In this document: piece after piece, positions 1 to 7,496 of the stretch | Layout: each line of letters opens with the position of its first letter | Position numbering within the stretch: the stretch's first letter is position 1 | From: Denitratimonas sp037478135 | Lineage (GTDB): Bacteria > Pseudomonadota > Gammaproteobacteria > Xanthomonadales > Xanthomonadaceae | DNA: 64,000 nucleotides | Reading direction: 5' to 3' | NCBI RefSeq assembly: GCF_037478135.1 | Contig: NZ_JBBHDV010000009.1 | Coordinates: 72,076 to 136,075 of the forward strand | Program-made: the position numbers and the translations under genes | Notes under the pieces: generated by a model | Seen by the model: only the letters and a program-made list of their open reading frames with translations | Told to the model about the DNA's origin: nothing | Databases searched by the model: none

Positions 1-211
1 TTTCCACCGGACGCTCGAAGGCGTCATTGGCATGCGCGATCTCGTGCTCATGCACCGGCCAGGTGATGCGGCCATAGCAGGTCGGCCAGTCCGGGCAGGA
101 CAGTCCGGCGTTGGACAAGCGCACGAAGGCGCCGAACACGATGACCACCATGACCAGCAGCAGGGCGATCCAGGCGATGCGGTGATAGTTGCGGTGCGGC
201 ATGGGCGTCAT
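1..211 (-). CDS. ctaA: COX15/CtaA-type heme A synthase, 3' part beyond window edge
   Basis: Only the first 70 or so residues are in the window; the gene continues past position 1. The translation on the minus strand begins MTPMPHRNYH, then a hydrophobic first membrane segment and the motif VRLSNAGLSCPDWPTCYG, which is typical of bacterial COX15/CtaA proteins that oxidise heme O to heme A for aa3 oxidases. Conserved His residues follow (VHEHEIAHAN). The start at 211 overlaps the stop of the upstream gene in an ATGA arrangement, as elsewhere in this operon; a second ATG at 202 is possible. It is the last visible gene of the cytochrome oxidase assembly cluster. Confidence 0.85.
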   Translation of the reverse strand, partial: MTPMPHRNYHRIAWIALLLVMVVIVFGAFVRLSNAGLSCPDWPTCYGRITWPVHEHEIAHANDAFERPVE

Positions 212-777
212 TTCAGCAGCTGGGCGATATCGGCGCGCAGATCGGCCAGATCGAAATCCGGCGCATAGCGCATCACCAGGAAACCGGCCGGGTCGTACAG
301 ATAGACCGTCGGTGCGCCACTGCTGGCCAGCCCCGGCATGCGTTGTGCCAGCGTCGCATCCGGGCGCATCGGCACGAAGTTGCGGAACACCACGGCATCG
401 GCCGGCACGGCACCGAACCACAGCACCTGCAGGCGATCGGCACGCCGTCCCTGCAGGCGCCAGACCTTGTCCAGACCGGCGATCAATTCGCCGCAGGCCG
501 CACCGCAATCGGGCGGCGGCAATACCGCGATCTGCCAGCGGCGTTCCTGCGGCGCCCATTGGTAGATGCTGCCATCAGCCTGATGCAGTTCCAGATCGGA
601 CAGCGGCACCGGTGGTTCCAGCAATTCGCCGCGATTGCGCGTGTCCTGCGGCGACCAGCCGCTCAGATGCAGCAGCGTCGCCGCCACGAACGGCAGCAGG
701 AACAGGGCCGCCAGCGCCACCAGCATGATGCGGTTGCGGCGGCGGACGGCAGGGTCGAATCCGGTTTCGCTGTTCAT
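208..777 (-). CDS. Membrane-anchored thioredoxin-fold-like cytochrome oxidase assembly protein
   Basis: The 189-residue product has a cytoplasmic N-terminus, one membrane segment (about residues 18-38) and a periplasmic domain. The domain carries a Cys pair in PPDCGAACGE and a C-terminal stretch YLYDPAGFLVMRYAP, which looks like the end of a SCO/thioredoxin fold. The same position between SURF1 and COX15 is held by an uncharacterised conserved gene in pseudomonad and xanthomonad oxidase clusters, so a role in oxidase maturation is inferred from context. The start at 777 overlaps the SURF1 stop (ATGA); the longer open frame upstream lies inside SURF1 and is not used. Confidence 0.75.
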   Translation of the reverse strand: MNSETGFDPAVRRRNRIMLVALAALFLLPFVAATLLHLSGWSPQDTRNRGELLEPPVPLSDLELHQADGSIYQWAPQERRWQIAVLPPPDCGAACGELIAGLDKVWRLQGRRADRLQVLWFGAVPADAVVFRNFVPMRPDATLAQRMPGLASSGAPTVYLYDPAGFLVMRYAPDFDLADLRADIAQLLK

Positions 778-1499
778 TCTCGTCCTCGGCGCAATGCCAG
801 GATCAGGTAGACCACCATGACGGTGAGCGCCAGGCCCCACCACTGCACGGCGTAACCGCGGTGCCGTTCGGGGGGCAGCGTATTGGGCAGCGTGCCGGCA
901 TCGCGCACATGGCCCAGCGGCATCGAAGGCGCCGGCTGCAACACGCCATCATACGGACTTGTGCCGGTGTGGTCGCCGATTTCGTTACGATCAAGATAGG
1001 TCAGCAGTACCGTGGAGGCATCGGCTCCCCATGGGTTTTCCGCCAACTTCAGGCCCTGTCCGGGCCATGGCAGCAACACGCCATCGATCTGCTGCACTGG
1101 TGCGGGAACCTCGACTTCGGGCAACGCACGATCCGGCCCGATCGGCAGCCAGCCCAATTCCACCAGTACCGGCGTCGCAGCACCCTGCACCTGGCCGAGC
1201 ACGTAGGCGCGCACGCCCACCTGGCCTTCGCGCTGCTGGTTGTCGAGCAGCAGCACCGGTTCCCGGCGCAGAGTGACGGCACCATTCACGCGCACCGGCA
1301 CATCCACCGGCGGCAAACCCAGCACCTGCGCCAACGGCTTCGGCGCGGCCTGCAGCGCGCGCGCGTAGCCGTCCAGCCAGCGCGCCTTTTCGTCGGCACG
1401 GCCGTATTGCCAGAACCCGAGCGATGCGAATGCGGCAGCCAGAAGGACGGCGGCCACGCCCCACGCGAGGCGGATGGCAAGATGTTCCCGACGGCTCAC
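774..1499 (-). CDS. SURF1 family cytochrome oxidase biogenesis protein
   Basis: The 241-residue protein has the SURF1 layout: an N-terminal membrane segment followed by LGFWQYGRADEK, a periplasmic domain (LLDNQQREGQVGVRAY, VELGWLP) and a C-terminal membrane segment near residue 220 preceded by RHRGYAVQWWGLA. SURF1 proteins help deliver heme a to subunit I of aa3 oxidase. No ATG fits; GTG at 1499 gives the normal family length, while a TTG at 1526 is the alternative. The open frame extends to 1787 but that part reads as antisense of the neighbouring DUF2909 gene and is rejected. Confidence 0.85.
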   Translation of the reverse strand: MSRREHLAIRLAWGVAAVLLAAAFASLGFWQYGRADEKARWLDGYARALQAAPKPLAQVLGLPPVDVPVRVNGAVTLRREPVLLLDNQQREGQVGVRAYVLGQVQGAATPVLVELGWLPIGPDRALPEVEVPAPVQQIDGVLLPWPGQGLKLAENPWGADASTVLLTYLDRNEIGDHTGTSPYDGVLQPAPSMPLGHVRDAGTLPNTLPPERHRGYAVQWWGLALTVMVVYLILALRRGRE

Positions 1500-1592
1500 A
1501 TCCAATCCAACGATGCTGTGGGACAATCGCCCGATGCCCGGAACCGCGCGTTCACGGCAAGCCTTTTCCTTCCAGCACAGTGGAACCCCGTC

Positions 1593-1802
1593 ATGTGGCC
1601 GAAAGTCATCATCATCCTGTTCATCGTCCTGATCCTGTACAACCTCGGCGCCGGGCTGTACTACATGATCATCGACAAGGGCCAGACCAAGCGTACCGTC
1701 AATGCTTTGACCTGGCGCGTGGGCCTGAGCATCGCGCTGATTGCCCTGGTGGTACTGGGCATCCTGACCGGCGTGATCACACCGCACGGCATCAACGGCT
1801 GA
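1593..1802 (+). CDS. DUF2909 twin-transmembrane protein
   Basis: A 69-residue protein starting MWPKVIIILF with two membrane segments (about residues 3-25 and 43-62) joined by a short loop containing DKGQTKRTVNALTWRVGLS. This matches the DUF2909 twin transmembrane family regularly found with cytochrome oxidase genes. Function is unknown. It lies on the strand opposite to all its oxidase neighbours, divergent from SURF1 (93-bp gap) and convergent with ctaE. The much longer frame that opens at 861 is the antisense of SURF1. Confidence 0.75.
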   Translation: MWPKVIIILFIVLILYNLGAGLYYMIIDKGQTKRTVNALTWRVGLSIALIALVVLGILTGVITPHGING

Positions 1803-1850
1803 TCCAGCCTGGCCTCGGGCCCTCGTGCTGAAAGCCAGCGCTGGGCGATG

Positions 1851-1884
1851 AAGCGCAGGCGCATCGACACGCGCACCTGCGCTT
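1851..1884. terminator. Hairpin between convergent DUF2909 and ctaE genes
   Basis: A 9-bp stem, AAGCGCAGG paired with CCTGCGCTT, lies in the 114-bp gap between two converging genes. There is no T-tract on either side, so this may be a weak or Rho-assisted stop, or simply a structured spacer. Confidence 0.35.
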
Positions 1885-1916
1885 GAGCGGAAGCCGGCCT
1901 GATGCCGGCGCCGCGA

Positions 1917-2792
1917 TCAGAGCACGTAGACGAACAGGAACAACAGCAGCCACACCACGTCGACAAAGTGCCAATACCAAGCCACCGCCTCGAAGCCGAA
2001 GTGGTTGTCGGCAGTGAAATGTCCCTTCAGCACACGGAACCAGATCACGATCAGCATGATCGTGCCCAGCGTCACGTGCACCCCGTGGAAGCCGGTGAGC
2101 ATGAAGAAGGTCGAACCGTAGATGCCCGAACCCAGGGTCAGGTTCAGATCTCGGTAAGCGTGGATATACTCCTCGACCTGGAAGAACAGGAAGGTCGCGC
2201 CCAGCAGCACGGTGGCGCCCAGCCACAGCAGCAGCTTGCCGCGCTGGCCGGCCTTCAGCGCATGGTGCGCGATGGTCAACGTGACGCCGGAAGCCAGCAG
2301 CAGCAGCGTGTTGACCAGCGGCAGACCCCAGGCCGACATGGTCTGGAATTCGCCACCGACCTGGGCCGGCCCGTTGGTCGGCCATGCCGCCTCGTAGCCA
2401 CTCCACAGAAACGCCTGGGTCGCAACACCATCGCCCTCGCCGCCGATCCACGGCACCGACAGGCTGCGCGCGTAGAACAGCGCACCGAAGAACGCACCGA
2501 AGAACATCACCTCTGAGAAGATGAACCAGATCATCCCCATCCGGAACGAGCCATCCACCTGGCGGCTGTAGACGCCGGACACCGATTCGCGGATCACCGT
2601 GCCGAACCAGCCCCAGAACATGCCGATCATCACGGCCACGCCGACGTAGAACAGTGGCTTGCCCCAGGAGACCTCGTTGAACCAGTTGGCCACGCCGATG
2701 ACCATGATGAACAGGCCGATCGAGCCCACCAGCGGCCAGGGGCTGTACTTGGGAACAAAATAGATGTCGGCGTCGTGGGTGGTCTGGGCCAT
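1917..2792 (-). CDS. ctaE: Cytochrome c oxidase subunit III
   Basis: The 291-residue protein has the seven-helix heme-copper oxidase subunit III pattern, with motifs RESVSGVYSRQVDGSFRMGM, FIFSEVMFFGAFF (helix III Glu) and LTGFHGVHVTLGT near the C-terminus, ending WYWHFVDVVWLLLFLFVYVL. It forms part of the inner-membrane aa3 terminal oxidase. The ATG at 2792 is chosen (MAQTTHDADIYF) over an upstream TTG; it is preceded by ACGGGAATCGCC. It follows ctaG with a 28-bp gap in the oxidase operon. Confidence 0.95.
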   Translation of the reverse strand: MAQTTHDADIYFVPKYSPWPLVGSIGLFIMVIGVANWFNEVSWGKPLFYVGVAVMIGMFWGWFGTVIRESVSGVYSRQVDGSFRMGMIWFIFSEVMFFGAFFGALFYARSLSVPWIGGEGDGVATQAFLWSGYEAAWPTNGPAQVGGEFQTMSAWGLPLVNTLLLLASGVTLTIAHHALKAGQRGKLLLWLGATVLLGATFLFFQVEEYIHAYRDLNLTLGSGIYGSTFFMLTGFHGVHVTLGTIMLIVIWFRVLKGHFTADNHFGFEAVAWYWHFVDVVWLLLFLFVYVL

Positions 2793-2820
2793 GGCGATTC
2801 CCGTATTCAAGCTGTGGCGA

Positions 2821-3393
2821 TCATGGTGCCGCAGGTGCGGCGTGCGGATTGTTTTCGATCAGGCGCTGGGTGGCCGGATCATTCTTGAAAAAGGTATACG
2901 AAAGCGTCATGCGGCTCACCTGCTTGGGCAGGTCCGGATCCACGATGAAGCGTACCGGCATCGGCCGCTCCTCACCCGGGCCCAGCAGCTGCTCGGTGAA
3001 GCAGAAACATTCGGTCTTGTTGAAATAGGCCGAGGCGATGCTCGGTGCCACCGATGGCACCGCCTGCCCGACAATGGCGGTCACACCGTCATTGCGGGCG
3101 TAGTACAAAGCGTCGACCACCTGCCCCGGGTGCACCTTGAGCTGTGCCTGGGCCGGACGGAAACTCCACGGCAGGCCGGAATTGACGCCGCCATCGAACT
3201 CCACCGTGACCCAGCGCGAAGTATCGACTTCCGCCGCCGCCGCGCCGCTGGCACCACCGAGCTTGATGCCCAGCAACTGCTCGCAGGCGATCCGGTACAG
3301 CGGCACCATCGAGAAGCACAGCGCGAACGCGATGCCGCAAATCCACAGCGCGCGGCGCAGCACGTTGCCGCTGGCATCGTGGGGAGCGCTCAT
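2821..3393 (-). CDS. ctaG: Cytochrome c oxidase assembly protein CtaG/Cox11
   Basis: The 190-residue protein has a short cytoplasmic tail, one membrane helix (about residues 14-33) and a periplasmic beta domain. The copper-binding signature ECFCFTEQLLGPGEERPMPVRF is present, with the CFCF motif that binds Cu(I) for insertion into CuB of subunit I. The ATG overlaps the stop of the upstream 53-aa gene (ATGA), indicating translational coupling within the ctaC-D operon. Confidence 0.95.
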   Translation of the reverse strand: MSAPHDASGNVLRRALWICGIAFALCFSMVPLYRIACEQLLGIKLGGASGAAAAEVDTSRWVTVEFDGGVNSGLPWSFRPAQAQLKVHPGQVVDALYYARNDGVTAIVGQAVPSVAPSIASAYFNKTECFCFTEQLLGPGEERPMPVRFIVDPDLPKQVSRMTLSYTFFKNDPATQRLIENNPHAAPAAP

Positions 3394-3551
3394 CGTCCGA
3401 TCAATCCGGTGACGAAGCCGATGTAGATCAGCAGCGCGATCGTCGACACCACGATCACCGTGCGGCGCACGCCGCGACGGCGGTTGGCGTCGATCACTTC
3501 CTGCGATGGCTGCGGATCATTCACATCGGCTCCCTGGCTGGCCGCCGCCAT
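3390..3551 (-). CDS. Small single-pass membrane protein of the oxidase operon
   Basis: A 53-residue protein, MAAASQGADVNDPQPSQE followed by a basic stretch (NRRRGVRR) and one membrane helix near the C-terminus (TVIVVSTIALLIYIGFVTGL). A small membrane protein between coxA and cox11 is common in gammaproteobacterial aa3 operons; a structural or assembly role is inferred only from position. The start at 3551 lies 20 bp after the ctaD stop; the upstream extension of the frame lies inside ctaD and is not used. Confidence 0.7.
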   Translation of the reverse strand: MAAASQGADVNDPQPSQEVIDANRRRGVRRTVIVVSTIALLIYIGFVTGLIGR

Positions 3552-3571
3552 GTCGGCGGCCGTCAGTCTGT

Positions 3572-5206
3572 TCAATGTTCGCCTTCGTGCGCCAGGTCGC
3601 CCGGGCGCAACACCGGCGGACGGGTGAAGGTGTGTTGCGGTGCCGGCGAAGGCACGGTCCACTCCAGCCCCTTGGCGCCTTCCCAGGCGCGCGCGCCGGC
3701 CTTCTCGCCCTTGCGCAGCGAGTGCCAGAACACGTAGATCATGATGAACGGCGACACCAGCATGCCGAAGGCGCCGATCGAGCTGATCAGATTCCAGTCC
3801 GCGAACGCGACGTTGTAATCAGGGATGCGGCGCGGCATGCCGGCCAGCCCCAGGAAATGCTGCGGGAAGAACAGCAGGTTGGAGAACACCATGCTCCACC
3901 AAAAATGGAACTTGCCGAGGCGCTCGTTGACCATCCGGCCGCTCCACTTCGGCCACCAGTAATAAACCGCCGCGATGATCGAGAACAGCGCACCGGTCAC
4001 CAACACGTAGTGGAAATGCGCCACGACGAAATAGGTGTCGTGGTACTGGAAGTCGGCCGGCACGATCGCCAGCATCAGGCCGGAGAAGCCGCCGATGGTG
4101 AACAGCACCACGAACGCCAGCGCCCACAGCATCGGCGTCTCAAACGAGATCGAGCCGCGCCACATCGTCGACACCCAGTTGAACACCTTCACCCCGGTCG
4201 GAATCGCGATCAGCATCGTGGCGTACATGAAGAACAGCTCGCCGCCCAGCGGCATGCCGACGGTGAACATGTGGTGCGCCCAGACGATGAACGACAGGAA
4301 CGCGATCGAAGCCGTGGCATAGACCATCGCGGTGTAGCCGAACAACGGCTTGCGACTGAAGGTCGGGATGATCTCGGACACCACGCCGAACGCGGGCAGG
4401 ATCATGATGTAGACCTCCGGATGCCCGAAGAACCAGAAGATGTGCTGGTACATCACCGGGTCACCGCCGCCGGCAGCGGAGAAGAATGTGGTGGCGAAGA
4501 ACTTGTCGGTCAGCAGCATCGTCACCGCACCGGCCAGCACCGGCATCACACCGATCAGCAGGAAGGCGGTGATCAGCCAGGTCCACGGGAAGATCGGCAT
4601 CTTCAGCAGATCCATGCCCGGCGCCCGCATGTTCAGCACCGTGGCGATGATGTTGATCGCGCCCATGATCGAACTGATGCCCATCATGTGGATCGCGAAG
4701 ATCGCGAACGCGATCGCACTGCCGCCCTGCAGCGACAGCGGCGGATACAGCGTCCAGCCACCGGCCGGCGCACCACCGTCCATGAACAGCGTCGACAGCA
4801 GGATCAGGAACGCGAACGGCAGGATCCAGAACGACCAGTTGTTCATGCGTGGCAGCGCCATGTCCGGCGCGCCGATCTGCAGCGGGATCATCCAGTTGCC
4901 CAGGCCCACGAAGGCCGGCATCACGCCGCCGAAGATCATCACCAACGCGTGCATGGTGGTCATCTGGTTGAAGAACAGCGGGTCCACGAATTGCAGGCCC
5001 GGGACGGCCAGTTCGGCGCGGATCACGCCGGACATCGCGCCGCCGATCAGGAACATCACGAACGAGAACAGCAGGTACAGCGACCCGATGTCCTTGTGGT
5101 TGGTGGACAGGAACCAGCGCTGGAAGAACGTCTGGTGATGGTCGTGGTCGTGATCGTCGTGATGCACGTCCTGACCGGTCTGGATGTCACTGCGGATGGT
5201 TGCCAT
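3572..5206 (-). CDS. ctaD: Cytochrome c oxidase subunit I (aa3 type)
   Basis: The 544-residue subunit I has about twelve membrane helices and all catalytic signatures: WFFGHPEVYIMILPAFG (CuB His with the cross-linked Tyr), VWAHHMFTVGM (the CuB His pair) and HDTYFVVAHFHYVLV (axial ligands of hemes a3 and a). It reduces oxygen and pumps protons. A His/Asp-rich N-terminal tail (VHHDDHDHDHHQ) precedes the first helix. The ATG at 5206 (MATIRSDIQ) gives the normal length; the frame upstream of it is antisense-like and overlaps ctaC. It follows ctaC after a 32-bp gap. Confidence 0.97.
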   Translation of the reverse strand: MATIRSDIQTGQDVHHDDHDHDHHQTFFQRWFLSTNHKDIGSLYLLFSFVMFLIGGAMSGVIRAELAVPGLQFVDPLFFNQMTTMHALVMIFGGVMPAFVGLGNWMIPLQIGAPDMALPRMNNWSFWILPFAFLILLSTLFMDGGAPAGGWTLYPPLSLQGGSAIAFAIFAIHMMGISSIMGAINIIATVLNMRAPGMDLLKMPIFPWTWLITAFLLIGVMPVLAGAVTMLLTDKFFATTFFSAAGGGDPVMYQHIFWFFGHPEVYIMILPAFGVVSEIIPTFSRKPLFGYTAMVYATASIAFLSFIVWAHHMFTVGMPLGGELFFMYATMLIAIPTGVKVFNWVSTMWRGSISFETPMLWALAFVVLFTIGGFSGLMLAIVPADFQYHDTYFVVAHFHYVLVTGALFSIIAAVYYWWPKWSGRMVNERLGKFHFWWSMVFSNLLFFPQHFLGLAGMPRRIPDYNVAFADWNLISSIGAFGMLVSPFIMIYVFWHSLRKGEKAGARAWEGAKGLEWTVPSPAPQHTFTRPPVLRPGDLAHEGEH

Positions 5207-5238
5207 GGCTATTGCCTCTTGCGATCTGCGGCGGGCGA

Positions 5239-6141
5239 TCAGCCCTGGTTCGGGACGACGGGTTCTTCGGCCTGCGCCACGCGCTCGGCCTGGGTGAAGC
5301 TGGAGCCGGGCTGGATCGCGAGCCAGCCTTCGAACTCGGCCTGCGGCACCGCCTGCACCACGATCGGCATGAAGCCGTGGTCCTTGCCACACAGTTCGGC
5401 GCACTGGCCGCGGTAGGTACCCGGCTCAAGGATGTTGGTCCACTGCTCGTTGACCATGCCCGGAATCGCGTCCTGCTTCCAGCCCAGCGCCGGCACCCAC
5501 CAGGAGTGAATGACGTCATCGGCGGTCAGCACGAAGCGGATCTTGGTGTTGGTCGGCAGCACCAGCGGCTTGTCGACGTTGAGCAGATAGGTGTTGATGT
5601 CACCATCGCGCACCGAACCCGGATCAATGCCCGAGCGCAACTGGCGGGCGGCGTTGCTGGCTTCGTCCAGACGGCTGATGAAGCTCACCCCGGTCTGCTC
5701 GCCGCGGTAGTTCAGGATTTCGTACTTCCACATCCACTGGTAGCCGGTGATCTTCACCGTCATGTCGGATTCGGAGGCGTCGTACATCTTGTACAGGGTC
5801 TTGGTCGAAGGCCACGCCACCACCACCAGGATGATGATCGGAATCACCGTCCAGACGATTTCCGCCTTGGTGTTGTGGCTGAAGGTGGCCGGCACCACGC
5901 CCTTGGACTTGCGGAACGCGAACATCGCGTAGCCCATCGCACCGAACACCAGCAGGCCGATGACGGTACAGATGCCCAGGATCAGGTTGTGCAGCCAGTA
6001 GACCTCACGCGAGACCTCGGTCACGCCGGGCCCCATGTTGAGCTGCCAGGGTTGCGGGTCGGCACCCAGCGCCGCAGTGGCCGCGAACAGCGCGACCAGT
6101 CCAATGCCGATGCGTAGCGTACGAGCTGCGTTGGTCATCAT
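5239..6141 (-). CDS. ctaC: Cytochrome c oxidase subunit II
   Basis: The 300-residue protein has a signal peptide (residues 1-26), two membrane helices and a periplasmic cupredoxin domain. The CuA site is clear: HSWWVPALGWKQDAIPG supplies the His, and GQCAELCGKDHGFMP supplies the Cys pair, Glu, second His and Met. Unlike caa3 enzymes there is no C-terminal cytochrome c domain. Two adjacent ATGs occur; the strong GAGGTAAA ribosome site fits the second (6138) at least as well as the first. It heads the oxidase operon, so the promoter should lie between 6142 and 6298. Confidence 0.96.
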   Translation of the reverse strand: MMTNAARTLRIGIGLVALFAATAALGADPQPWQLNMGPGVTEVSREVYWLHNLILGICTVIGLLVFGAMGYAMFAFRKSKGVVPATFSHNTKAEIVWTVIPIIILVVVAWPSTKTLYKMYDASESDMTVKITGYQWMWKYEILNYRGEQTGVSFISRLDEASNAARQLRSGIDPGSVRDGDINTYLLNVDKPLVLPTNTKIRFVLTADDVIHSWWVPALGWKQDAIPGMVNEQWTNILEPGTYRGQCAELCGKDHGFMPIVVQAVPQAEFEGWLAIQPGSSFTQAERVAQAEEPVVPNQG

Positions 6142-6298
6142 TTTACCTCGGGGTTCCCCCCAGCTTTAACCGATGCGAAGGCACCGTGCCGATGGCACAG
6201 GTGCCGTCTCCTTTTTGACCTCGTTCCCGCCGCGTCGGCGCGGATGCGGGCTCATCCGGACAATGTACGGATGCTGAAGCATCGGACGATGATAGCGA

Positions 6299-6318
6299 TT
6301 GCCCCTCCGACGGGGCAA
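6299..6318 (-). terminator. Hairpin downstream of the YbaY lipoprotein gene
   Basis: TTGCCCC and GGGGCAA form a 7-bp stem with a 6-nt loop, 21 bp past the stop of the lipoprotein gene and before the ctaC promoter region. There is no clear T-tract, so termination here is only suggested. The remaining DNA up to ctaC (6142-6298) has no recognisable gene and presumably holds the oxidase promoter. Confidence 0.4.
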
Positions 6319-6338
6319 GGCGCATCGCCCGATATGGA

Positions 6339-7205
6339 TCAGCGGCGCGCGGCCGCCAGCGTGTAAAGCGACTGCGCGCGGCTGCGCAACGCGGCCACTT
6401 CGGCCTCGTCGGCTTCGCCCGAACCCTTCTCGTTCAGCAGCAGGTCGCCGCTCTGGGTCCAGCCCACCAGGGTCTTGACGCCGGACTGGACGCGCTCGAC
6501 CACCCACGGCTGACCACCCTTGTAGGCATAACGGAACTGGGCCGAACCGGCATCACCGAAATCGACCTGCTCGCGCGCCATGCGGATCTGGCCGCTGTCC
6601 TCGACGAAGGCGTCCCAGCCCACCGCCACATCGGCTTCCAGACGCTCGCCCTGGATCCGGCGCATGCCGCCGATGCTGACTTCCAGCTTGGTGAACTCTT
6701 CCTTGGCCTGATCCGCCGGCGGCACATCGGCAGCCGGCTGGCCACCCCGCACCAGGCTCAGCTCCAGACGCCCGGTTTCGGCACCCTGGGTCAGCACCGG
6801 GACCGGACGGGCGGTGCCGTACAGCACCAGGGTTTCTGCCTGCACCGCCACCTGGAAGCCGTAATTGCGCGACGCATCGATGCGGGCCGGATCGTAGGGC
6901 AGCGCAACGCGCAGCGGCAGCGCGGCCGGTGCCGGCGTGGAAGACTCGGCCACGACCACCGGCAGGTTGGTGCTGTCGGTGATGTCCACCAGCTTCAGCA
7001 CCAGCGTCAGACCCGGCGGCAGTGAGGCGAGCTGGTCGATTTCCACCTGGGCTTCGATCGCCGGCCCATTGACCTGCGGTACTGCTGGCTGGGCAGTGCT
7101 GGCGGCGGAACCGCCGTTGGCGGAGGCAGGTGCATCGGATTGGCCACCGCATGCGGCAAGCGCCAGGGCGACAGCGGCGGACAGCGAAAGGGCTTTGAAC
7201 TTCAT
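6339..7205 (-). CDS. YbaY/YscW-domain lipoprotein
   Basis: The 288-residue protein begins with a lipoprotein signal peptide (lipobox LAAC, Cys about residue 20) and a low-complexity Ser/Ala linker. Residues of about 45-145 match the YbaY (YscW) fold pattern: a stretch LPPGLTLVLKLVDIT, then VAESS and ALPLRVALPYDPARID. The C-terminal half (about 165-288) is a separate region ending ARSQSLYTLAAARR that I do not recognise. The family is usually an envelope lipoprotein of unclear role. The ATG at 7205 places the signal peptide at the N-terminus; the frame before it is not coding-like. Confidence 0.75.
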   Translation of the reverse strand: MKFKALSLSAAVALALAACGGQSDAPASANGGSAASTAQPAVPQVNGPAIEAQVEIDQLASLPPGLTLVLKLVDITDSTNLPVVVAESSTPAPAALPLRVALPYDPARIDASRNYGFQVAVQAETLVLYGTARPVPVLTQGAETGRLELSLVRGGQPAADVPPADQAKEEFTKLEVSIGGMRRIQGERLEADVAVGWDAFVEDSGQIRMAREQVDFGDAGSAQFRYAYKGGQPWVVERVQSGVKTLVGWTQSGDLLLNEKGSGEADEAEVAALRSRAQSLYTLAAARR

Positions 7206-7496
7206 GGGGGTACTCGGATGGTTGTATGGAAACGGCGGCCGGAACCACTGTTTCATGCGGCGAAAAGCTTCGGGACAACGCAGTCCGCCAGCTTGCCAAA
7301 ACCCGTGTAGCAGGGCCTGGTGAAGCGGACGCGATTGTCTGGAAAACCGACGCAGTGGGGGAACAGCGATGGCGGCCCGGCGGGCCGAAGCCGCAAGCTT
7401 AGAACAAACCGGCCGCATGGTCATGCATGAATTCCATGTACCTTGGTGCAGGGGTGGCCCCGATGCGGGGCGTGCAGCCGTTGCGTCCCCGCGCCG

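Noticed and set aside
1500..1787. N-terminal extension of the SURF1 frame
   Set aside because: It consists of Asp/Gln-rich sequence read antisense to the DUF2909 gene and gives no signal peptide; GTG at 1499 gives normal SURF1 length.
3506..5416. 636-codon plus-strand frame opposite ctaD
   Set aside because: Composition is His/Arg/Asp-rich, typical of a reverse frame in GC-rich DNA; ctaD on the other strand is certain.
7206..7496. GCCCCG-CAT-CGGGGC hairpin after tamB as a terminator
   Set aside because: The hairpin exists near 7460 but has no T-tract, and the gap is full of GC-rich chance pairing, so I do not call it. I see no gene in this gap.
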